This document shows positions 11,588 through 18,712 of a DNA stretch of 25,231 nucleotides, piece by piece. Origin of the DNA: Parachlorella kessleri (Eukaryota > Chlorophyta > Trebouxiophyceae > Chlorellales > Chlorellaceae); assembly GCA_001598975.1 (NCBI GenBank), contig BBXU01000160.1, forward strand, positions 1-25,231, written 5' to 3'. How positions within the stretch are numbered: position 1 is the stretch's first letter; the number at the start of each line of letters is the position of its first letter. The notes beneath the pieces were generated by a model that was not told the origin of the DNA, did not search any database, and worked only from the letters and a program-made list of their open reading frames with translations. The translations under genes and the position numbers were made by a program.

Positions 11588-13643
11588 ATGGCTAACTGCC
11601 GCTCCGCAGCGGCTCACAGCAAGGCTTTTAAAACCTCCCCCTTGTCTGCGCCAGCTCTGTCATGCAGTCCCCGCAAGCCCTCCCCTGCTGTACAGCGCAG
11701 CTCTCGGGGGAACCTGCGAGTTGCTGCTGCCGTCCAAGAGGGTCGTAGGGTTGCAGCCCACGCAGTTTCTGCAGTACCCTCGGAGGCAGCCCTTGAGCTT
11801 GTGGAAGCATCTGATCTTAGCGCTGCCAGCTGTGTAAGCGTGCCCAGCCACGAGCCAGTACCAGAAGAAAGTCTTGGGCAGCGGCTGCTGCGCGGCTACG
11901 ACGCTGCCCTGAGAAGCAACCCAGTGCAGACCAAGGCCCTGACCTCCTTTGTGGGGTTTGCCCTTGGTGACGTGCTGGCCCAGGGCATCCTTGGGGACGG
12001 CTTCGACGTTCTCAGGTGGGTAGACTGAAGCTGGAGGCACTACCACCTGTGGGTGTACCTCCAACACGGCATGCACAAGTTTGGCTAGGCTGTTGGTGAG
12101 CCTGCGCAACTCTGCTCAAGCAAAGTATTTGCTTGGCTTGTCAGGGGTCGCGTTTGCTGTTAAGCTGTGCGAGTCTGCTCAGGAGCTTACAGCGAGCACT
12201 TCCAGAAGTGTGAACGAGTGCAAGTTCCACGCTGCAGGTGCTTGCGGCTGAGCTTGTACGGGCTTCTCCTCGATGGGCCTATCGGCCACGCCTGGTACCA
12301 GCAGCTGGACAGCCGTGTGTACCCTGACGAGCCGACCAGCAACCGCGCAGTGCTCATCAAGACAGCAGCTGACCAACTGCTATGGGCACCCGTCATGACT
12401 TGTGTGTGAGTTAGACCTCCACACGGAGTAGCAACGCACCTTGAGCTGTGTTGTCTAATGGTAGAAGCCTGTGCTTGTGGGCAGGTGGAGTGGAGCAGCA
12501 TGTTAAGGGAGTGCTGTCGGTTTTTAACATGATTCTGGCTGCCAGTAAGCCGCCAGCTGGCTGGCCCTTGTGGCTAGGTATATAGACTTTCTGTACAGTG
12601 TCACTGACCTGGGAACCCTTGTGCCTGCAGCTTCTTTGCCTTCATCAAGCTTTTAGAATTGCAGCCTGAGCTTATTCTCCCAACTATCCAGGTGGGTAAC
12701 CCACCTGAAATTGGGTAACCTGTGGTTTATGAGGTGGTGTTATGACATCTGGGTCATATTGCAGGTGTAACAAGGGGTTTCTCTGTAGTGCTTTGCAGTG
12801 GGCATTGATGGTATTGAGTTGCTTTGCAAGTGTCTGTTATTGCTCTGACACTGTAGTGGGTCAGTTGGCAGGCCTGCTTTTTCATGTTGGTACATTGTGG
12901 ATGAGACAAGGGGTGTGCAGAAATATTTGTTGGACTAGGAGAGACTTGCGGTTCGTCTGGCCTTATCGGCTGGCTTCCTCCTGTCATGCAGGACAAGCTT
13001 GTCAAGACCATCGTTGCCAACTATGTGCTGTGGCCTCTGGCGCACTGGATCAACTTCCGCTATGTACCTTCCGAGTACCGCATCCTGTACAACAACGTGG
13101 TGGCAGTGGCCTGGACGTGCTACCTGTCTGCCAGCTGCGTGGGGCTGGGTGAGGGTGCCCAGGACCTCTCTGATGCAGCAGTCACAGCGGAGAGCTGGCG
13201 GTCTGCGCTGCCCTGTGCGCACCACCTGCCGCACCATCACGAGGTTGCAGCAGTGCTAGCGGGCGGCAGCGGTGATGGTGGGCTGCTGGGCGCAACACTG
13301 CAGGGCATGCAGGGGCTGGGCCACTCGCTGGGTTTTGACCGCTGGAACTTGCAGGTGGGTGTACAATGGTGCAGGGTGGTTGTAGTGAGCTGTGTCAGGG
13401 AAATGCTGCGTCAGATTTTCGTTTGATGTTGTGCAAGGTGTTCGTGAGCAGCTGATGAAATATGTGGTTTCAGTTGGACAGGAATAAATTTTTCAGTATC
13501 AAGTATCCAAGGGAGGGTGCAGGGTGCTGATGTCTGATGATTGTGATGTGCAGGGGTTTACTATGGACTCTGCTGAGACCAACAGCCAGCTTTTGCAGCT
13601 GAAAATGAGGGCTATGGAGCAGGCTTGCAAGGCCAAGTTTTGA
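11588..13643 (+). CDS. Mpv17/PMP22-family integral membrane protein, probably plastid-targeted
   Basis: Five exons: 11588-12015, 12238-12405, 12631-12691, 12992-13354, 13554-13643; all GT-AG and in phase, 369 aa. The conserved Mpv17/PMP22 blocks appear in order: YDAALRSNPVQTKALTS and GDVLAQG (exon 1), LLLDGPIGHAWYQQLD and ADQLLWAPV (exon 2), then VLWPLAHWINFRYVPSEYR and AVAWTCYLS (exon 4). The first ~60 residues are rich in Ala, Ser, Arg and Lys without acidic residues and contain RVAA, resembling an algal chloroplast transit peptide with a VxA-type cleavage site; mitochondrial import is an alternative. Family members are four-helix inner-membrane or peroxisomal proteins implicated in channel formation. 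The start is the first ATG in the frame. After the Mpv17 core there is a ~100-residue extension (rest of exon 4 and exon 5) with a His-rich patch, HHLPHHHEV. The exon 3 donor is embedded in a perfect hairpin. Confidence 0.93.
12689..12707 (+). promoter_or_regulatory. Perfect inverted repeat over the 5' splice site of Mpv17-like exon 3
   Basis: CAGGTGGGT and ACCCACCTG are perfect 9-nt inverted arms separated by one base. As RNA this gives an 8-bp stem with a 3-nt TAA loop. The exon ends at 12691, so the GT donor at 12692-12693 lies inside the left arm and would be paired. A regulatory effect on splicing is inference. Confidence 0.6.
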
Positions 13644-13853
13644 GATGGCCTGACGTACTGACGTATTTGAGCGCATGAGTTGCTGACAGATGCAATTTAG
13701 GAGGAGGGTTGCAAACGAATGACCATAGGCAGCTGTTTGTCTCCTTGGTATTGGAGAAACTTGTTGAATGGGATCCGCTTATCATCACTTTGTACTTTCT
13801 CTTGCCCAGCACTGATGTTGTGTAGTTTTTCCCTCTTCTGGCCGAGTAGTAGA

Positions 13854-13858
13854 TGTAA
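13854..13858 (+). terminator. Putative polyadenylation signal TGTAA of the Mpv17-like gene
   Basis: This is the first TGTAA after the stop codon at 13641-13643, implying a 3' UTR of about 225 bases. The element matches the volvocine algal polyadenylation signal. Confidence 0.6.
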
Positions 13859-14324
13859 GCAGCTTGGCCAATGCATGAGTGTGGGTTTAAATAACAAGAA
13901 ACAAGCTGATGCTTGTCATTGATCCAATCTTGTGTGGTAGGGTAGGCTGGGGGGAAGATCCTTGCAAAGCTTTTATGCTTTTGTGAAGCTGTGTCTAATG
14001 TTTGCCTGTTGGTTCAGGACAACTTGGCACTGACACTGTTTGATGTCTCAGTAGACTTCTGTTTCATTTGTTTCATTGTAGCTATTGCCTGGTGAACCGC
14101 TGAACCCTTTGTTTGCAAAATATGTAACAGATAGAGTTGAGAGGTTGGAAGCTGGACCAAAAGTGAAATGTGCGATATGCCAAAGGTACAAAGTATGTAC
14201 AACCCTCAATTGCAGCGTTGCAACGCGTTGAGCCTATGCATCTGGCGAGCAGCTGCCATTGGCAGAATTTAAAACTGCCTGTTACCCTCAGCATCCTAAT
14301 TATTACTATATATCAAGGATAATA

Positions 14325-14394
14325 GGCTCAATCTGCATCCAGCCCTGTCAGTCCAGTCCAGCCCTGCTCTACTCCCTGTTCAGCTTGCCACCCA
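14325..14394 (+). repeat. Interspersed repeat copy A (forward)
   Basis: This ~70-bp segment begins GGCTCAATCTGCATCCAGCC and ends in TTGCCACCCACGCC. It aligns over its length, with small indels, to the reverse complement of 15031-15126. The shared core, CTGCATCCAGCCCTGTCAGT, also forms the outer part of both arms of the palindrome at 14541-14647. Confidence 0.8.
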
Positions 14395-14540
14395 CGCCAA
14401 TAACTACTGCAGCAAATCACTGTATCCAACACAGTCACTACAGTTTACAACCGTAAGTTCCCCTACTAGGATACTACTCTTTTTGTTCTGGCTGACTGTC
14501 ATTCAGCAATCCACCAGTGCCAATCATCAAACATAGACAC

Positions 14541-14647
14541 TCTGCATCCAGCCCTGTCAGTACAGCTCAACTTATACTGCCTGTTCAACAGTGGGTAGTG
14601 CGAACAGGTAGTGAGAGTTGAGCTGGACTGACAGGGCTGGATGCAGA
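14541..14647. repeat. 107-bp near-perfect palindrome (46-bp arms, 15-bp loop)
   Basis: Left arm 14541-14586 and right arm 14602-14647 are reverse complements at 41 of 46 positions by direct comparison. The loop is 14587-14601. Each arm starts, from the outside, with TCTGCATCCAGCCCTGTCAG, the core shared with copies A and D. A transcript would fold into a long hairpin. No coding sequence was found. It may be a MITE-like element or two abutting inverted copies of the local repeat. Confidence 0.85.
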
Positions 14648-14690
14648 ATGTGCCTGACTTGCTTGAGTTGGTTATACTGTCAGACCAGAC

Positions 14691-14706
14691 CTAGGGCTGG
14701 ATGCAG
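14691..14706 (-). repeat. Partial repeat copy (core only)
   Basis: TAGGGCTGGATGCAGT repeats the inner end of the core in the same orientation as the palindrome's right arm, about 45 bp beyond it. It is too short to prove common origin alone, but it lies inside the repeat cluster. Confidence 0.5.
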
Positions 14707-14798
14707 TACGCTCTATGGTTTATTCAGGGTGGCTGGTCGTGCGAACAGAGGTGACGGTGAACTGGGGTGACAGGGGCAAAGCAGTTATGCTCTGGGGC

Positions 14799-14831
14799 TT
14801 GCCTGAGTTCTGATCCAGTAGTTCTCTCCCC
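14799..14831 (+). repeat. Direct repeat unit, copy 1
   Basis: TTGCCTGAGTTCTGATCCAG followed by TAGTTCTCTCCCC. Similar units recur in the same orientation at 14963-14998 and 15132-15162, each a short distance from a copy of the TCTGCATCCAG core family. Confidence 0.7.
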
Positions 14832-14962
14832 GAACAAGCTAAGGCCACTGGAAGAGCATGGGCAGCTGAACTGAAGCAGGGGCAGTAGAATACGATGTTA
14901 AGCTGAACGACAGGCAGCAGGGATCAGCAGGAAGCGCAGCAGGCCAGCATAGCAGGTATGGT

Positions 14963-14998
14963 TTGCCTGGGTTCATAATCCAGTAAGCTCTCCCCGAC
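14963..14998 (+). repeat. Direct repeat unit, copy 2 (diverged)
   Basis: It begins TTGCCTGGGTTCATAATCCA and ends in AGCTCTCCCCGAC, a diverged version of the unit at 14799-14831 with a small insertion and several substitutions. Confidence 0.6.
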
Positions 14999-15030
14999 TA
15001 TGTGACAAAGCCATTGTAACAGAATATTAG

Positions 15031-15126
15031 CATGGGTGGCAGGTAGTGCAAACAGGGAGTAGAGTTGGGCTGGCCTGGACTGACAGGGTTGGACTGGACT
15101 GACAGGGCTGGATGCAGACTGAGCCT
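15031..15126 (-). repeat. Interspersed repeat copy D (reverse), with internal duplication
   Basis: On the minus strand this segment begins AGGCTCAGTCTGCATCCAGC, as copy A does, and ends in TGCCACCCATGC. It contains an extra internal duplication of the CTGTCAGTCCAG portion. Copies A and D are in opposite orientation about 640 bp apart, so an RNA spanning both could form a long stem. Confidence 0.8.
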
Positions 15127-15131
15127 GAGTC

Positions 15132-15162
15132 TTGCCTGAGTTCTGAGCCAGTGATTCTCTCT
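15132..15162 (+). repeat. Direct repeat unit, copy 3, running into a CT microsatellite
   Basis: It begins TTGCCTGAGTTCTGAGCCAG and then merges into a CT dinucleotide run extending to about 15172. The first 15 bases are identical to copy 1. Confidence 0.7.
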
Positions 15163-16024
15163 CTCTCTCTCTGAATATATATGTTTGATGCACCGGCACT
15201 GTTCGGCGCCCTATAGGGCACATGCTGGATTGTAGCAAAGCGCTGTGCAACTTGCATTGGATGTGTGCAAACATAAGAGCCAACCTGGACCGGGCCTTCT
15301 TCACCAATAGACAGGCTTCGTCGTCATCAACAGTATACCCCAGCTCCAGTCCAAAAGCCACACTTACAGAGACCCCTCCGCAAGACTACTTGACACGCAC
15401 AGGGGGCAAGACCAGCACCCACCTTCTCTCGTTGTAAATGCCACGCAACCAACATACTCACTATGCTATCAACATTGACACAATAGCACGGCAAAAAGCA
15501 AATCACAAGAGTTGCAGCCTGTACACTACTGCTGTTGATACTGGTACACAGCACCCTCACCACAGCAGGGTGTGCAATGCCTCGCTGACCACGAGACAAG
15601 TAAGGAAAGCTAAGCTTTGAAGCGAACACACAAGCAGCGGCCTGATGAGACATACAATATCACACTGCCAGATACGCAAAGACACTTGAGCCTAAGTGGT
15701 CCAAAAGGTAGACATGACTACAAAGTAAGTTAGAGACGGGTACTCAGCGATGTGCTGGGTTCTCCTCTAAACAACGCTTGCGCGGCGCTGAGAGACACCA
15801 ACCAATAAACAAGATATTCCCAGCAGCTGCCACTGCTGCACCCGGCTGACATGTATGGAGCTAAACTAAATTCACTTCTAGGAGACATGTGGACGACAAA
15901 TGCTGGCAATGCAGGGGACTGAAAGAGAAGGAAGAGGGGAGCTAGGAGTGAGCAGAGGAGGATGAGGTCCAAGATGGCCCAGCACCCACAAATGATTGAT
16001 AGGCATGTCACAAAGGAAGCTGGA

Positions 16025-16029
16025 TTACA
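16025..16029 (-). terminator. Putative polyadenylation signal TGTAA of the kinase gene
   Basis: TTACA on the plus strand is TGTAA on the coding strand. It is the first such element after the modelled stop of the kinase gene and implies a 3' UTR of about 750 bases, long but usual for volvocine algae. If further coding exons exist below 16779, the UTR is shorter. Confidence 0.4.
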
Positions 16030-16152
16030 AAAGAGCTAGCAGTGCCAGGGTGCACCATAGAAATAAAATAAATAGGCAGACATGCACGGTTTGGGCTGTT
16101 TCCGTGGGACACGCCGCCAAGGGTCCATGGCGCATGCATCAAAGAATACGAC

Positions 16153-16189
16153 GCTTGTCGCACTGGCACACTCTCTGCCAGTAACAAGC
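16153..16189. other. Stem-loop A in kinase 3' flank
   Basis: ACTGGCA (16162-16168) pairs with TGCCAGT (16176-16182) around a 7-nt loop. A second outer stem pairs GCTTGT (16153-16158) with ACAAGC (16184-16189), leaving a small asymmetric internal loop. The element lies in the presumed 3' UTR of the minus-strand kinase gene; the structure is the same on either strand. Confidence 0.6.
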
Positions 16190-16204
16190 ACTCTAACCCT
16201 GCTC

Positions 16205-16239
16205 GCCCGCCACACTGGCAGTTTAAGCCAGTAGCGGGC
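16205..16239. other. Stem-loop B in kinase 3' flank
   Basis: GCCCGC (16205-16210) pairs with GCGGGC (16234-16239), and inside it ACTGGC (16214-16219) pairs with GCCAGT (16227-16232) around a 7-nt loop. The inner stem has the same sequence as stem-loop A, 16 bp upstream on the plus strand. Confidence 0.6.
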
Positions 16240-16319
16240 GCAGTAATATTTTAACCGGCCGTTGTATAGCACTGCATTCCTTTCAGAGGGTGCTGCACTG
16301 CTGCAGCTGGCATGCATCG

Positions 16320-16340
16320 TGCTCAGGAACACCCTGAGCA
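16320..16340. other. Stem-loop C in kinase 3' flank
   Basis: TGCTCAGG (16320-16327) and CCTGAGCA (16333-16340) are perfect 8-bp arms around a 5-nt loop. It is the third compact stem-loop within 190 bp in this flank. Confidence 0.6.
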
Positions 16341-16778
16341 TGAGGTGACTGATCATGCGCCCTACCATTTGCGGCTGTTAAGCGCCAACCTACAAGTTGA
16401 GAGCTTCCGTTGCATCAGGCGATGTGTGCTGTAAGATCCAAGGGTGCTGCAACGCCTCTTTGGCAGTGATGCGGCTGCAGGCAGGGTACCAACAAGGAGC
16501 CTAAGTGAGCAGCTGCTGGGGAGCACCAAATGTTGTGCAGGCGCGGACATGCATGGGAGGCCAGCAGATAAGGTAGATGTAGACATAGAGGGGAAGGGCT
16601 GCTAGTGTTGCAATACCAGGTGTTCGAGAGCCTGCACCTTGTAGTCAATGCAGACCGCCTTGCCTTAGCAAAGCAACTGACGATTATGACGGCAGACAAG
16701 AAGGCTTTGTTGCCAACTACCCTCGGAGGGTGGAGCGCTCCATTAGCAAGCAACCCGCTCATGTCTTGCACATGCTGG

Positions 16779-18712
16779 CTAATATTGGACCAACCTGTCC
16801 TTCTCGCGATCCAGCATACGCTCTATAAGCCGCACCGCCCCACTGGAAATGCTGTTGAAGTTGCTCCAATGGATGGGCGCCGAGAGGGCCCTACGCACGG
16901 AAAGGAGGTACAAGCCGTCAGCAAGGCAATCCAGACGAAAGCGACGGATTACAAGTAACAATTAAGACATGACCCAGCACCACAACCACGACAACGCAAA
17001 CATAAAGCTGCCATGAAAACAGCCAGTCTCAAGTAGACCCTTATTAGGCACCTTCGCATGACCGAGCTTGGTGACAAATTCTCCTCAGGCTTGAAGAAGG
17101 GCCACTGGCCGCTCAGCATGTGATAGAGCTGCAGGCAGCAAGAAGTGTGGCGTTTAAAGGAGATCCTGAACTGCAGCTCTCCCTATGCCACCCAACCACA
17201 GGCTCCAGTTTAGCTGGGGCAGTACCACTATCGGACCACCAGGCGCAATGGCAGACCACAACCAAGCCGCAGTAAGGACCCGCTTGGCTGCCTGTCTGTA
17301 TGCTAAACAGCATAACCTTCAATCCCTCTCCTTACCAGGACACCCGCGCTCCACAGGTCCGCCTCCAAGCCATTCCGCTTGAACATCACTTCAGGCGCTG
17401 CAAACAGCGGCGTGCCGGGGCTGCTGCTTGCGCGCCCGCTGCGGTCCACATACTGTGAGCAGCCAAAATCAGCCAGACAGAGGTCCAGTGGCTCGCCAGG
17501 GGCCGCCGGCTTCCGCCGCAGCAGCACATTGGAAGGCTTGAGGTCCTGCATCAGCGAGAAAAAAGGCCAGACTCAGAGGTGAAGCAACAGCGCAAGTCAA
17601 CAACCCACACTCAGAGGTCAAAAAGAGGTGCAAACCAATCACTCAAACAGGTCAAGCCTCAAGCACAGGTGGCAGTGGAGACATATAGCTAGCTATACAC
17701 TTCAGAGACAGCCAAGATTCTGCAGCGTTTCAACTCAAAGCGGGGAGCCTCACCAGGCCTCTTGCTCTACTTACCCCATACTCGATGCCCGCGCAGTGGC
17801 AGGCATTGATGGCTGACAAGATGGACCGCAAAGCGTGGGCAGCCTGTGACTCTGTGAGCAGGCCCACCGCCTGCATATGGTCTGCCAGCGTGCCGCCGCG
17901 GCACAGCTCAGTGATGATGTACACGTAGTCAGGCCCATCAATCACGCCGCAGATTTGCAGCACGTCTTCGCAGTGCTGCAGCTGGCGGAGGATGCGGATC
18001 TCATCATTAATGGCGGCCAGGCAGCGCTGGGCAGTCTGCCGCGCCCGCGCCTTGGGCAGCTTCTTGGCACAGTAGGCACGGCCGGTGGCGCGGGAGGTCA
18101 CCTCGTAGCAGGTGGCAAAGCAGCCCTTGCCCACCTCGGGGCCTGCAGGCAGCAGCAGGGAAGTGTCGGGCAACTTTGGGCAACTGTCTGCCTAGCGCTG
18201 CACGAGCCACCCAGCTCCACTGCCGCCTCCAGAGCAAACCCGTGCAGGAGGCCCTGCTGCTCACCAGCAGGCAGTTAAAACGTCCAACTCTCAACATCAA
18301 GTCCGCTAAAGGTTTCACACAAACCCTTTGGACCAGCAACGAGTCTGCATCATTGCGACCACGGGTGGACCTACCACGACGAGCTCGGTCAGAGCACCTT
18401 TCCGGGTCAACAAGACACTACGCATCGGGTTCAAGCGGCCCGATCCCCCTCACCTATGGCATACAACTCTTCAAACCGTGGCGAAACTGGCCCTTCGTCT
18501 ATCAAGCGCCCAGCTGGCTTGGTTATCGACACCAACGAGCCTGCATGCGGAGCGGCGGTCTCGAAAGCCAGGGCGGCAGCCCGTGCGAGCACCGAGCCTG
18601 CATGCCCCCCGCCGGAAGCGCCAGATAAGCGGCAGTGCAGGCCGCAGCCTGTCCTAACTCCCAAAGGTACAAAGCTGCATACTCGGCAGTTTGGGCAAGG
18701 TGCACAGAGCAT
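16779..18712 (-). CDS. Atypical Ser/Thr protein kinase (CAMK/CDPK-like fold, non-RD, YGD in place of HRD)
   Basis: Exons: 18712-18454, 18142-17775, 17545-17336, 17128-17052, 16890-16779; all GT-AG and in phase, 341 aa. Visible kinase motifs: glycine loop GKGCFATCY (residues 91-99), ATP lysine K114 in CAKKL, helix C glutamate E134 in NDEIRIL, hinge IITELCRGG, catalytic loop GIEYGDLKPSN (205-215), DFG at 235-237, APE at 259-261 and DLWSAGVL. Catalytic Asp210, Lys212 and Asn215 are kept, but the usual His-Arg before the Asp are Tyr-Gly. Exon 5, GGAVRLIERMLDRE-like, matches helix H of the C-lobe. The frame then meets TAG just before the usual His-Pro-Trp helix, so the protein is either truncated or the last exon is not recognised. 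No EF hands or other regulatory domain follow. The start is the only in-frame ATG in exon 1, giving an 86-residue N-terminal region with Cys3, 6, 9 and 12. The substrate is unknown. Confidence 0.75.

Larger units (their letters stand above)
13860..16024. other. Convergent intergenic interval, repeat-rich, no supported gene
   Basis: The Mpv17-like gene (plus) and the kinase gene (minus) converge on this ~2.1-kb stretch. Base composition is more AT-rich than in the genes. Short ORFs exist on both strands (for example minus 15327-15653 and plus 15222-15437), but none has a recognisable domain or a consistent splice continuation. A family of related repeats fills 14325-15162. From 15180 to 16020 I see no further structure except a small near-palindrome, GCGCCCTATAGGGCAC, around 15206. 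Confidence 0.6.

Noticed and set aside
15027..15361. Minus-strand ORFs over the repeat cluster with QPCQSSP-like strings
   Set aside because: The similarity among these translated strings simply reflects the shared repeat DNA. The frames differ between copies and no domain is visible.
16605..16675. Candidate kinase exon with SCFAKARRSALTTR
   Set aside because: Phase is compatible after 16795, but the peptide does not resemble the end of a kinase domain and the acceptor context is ordinary.
18428..18441. GGTTCAAGCGG resembling a tRNA T-arm
   Set aside because: The T-arm consensus needs CC at the end, and no acceptor stem, anticodon arm or A box could be placed around it. It lies in kinase intron 1.
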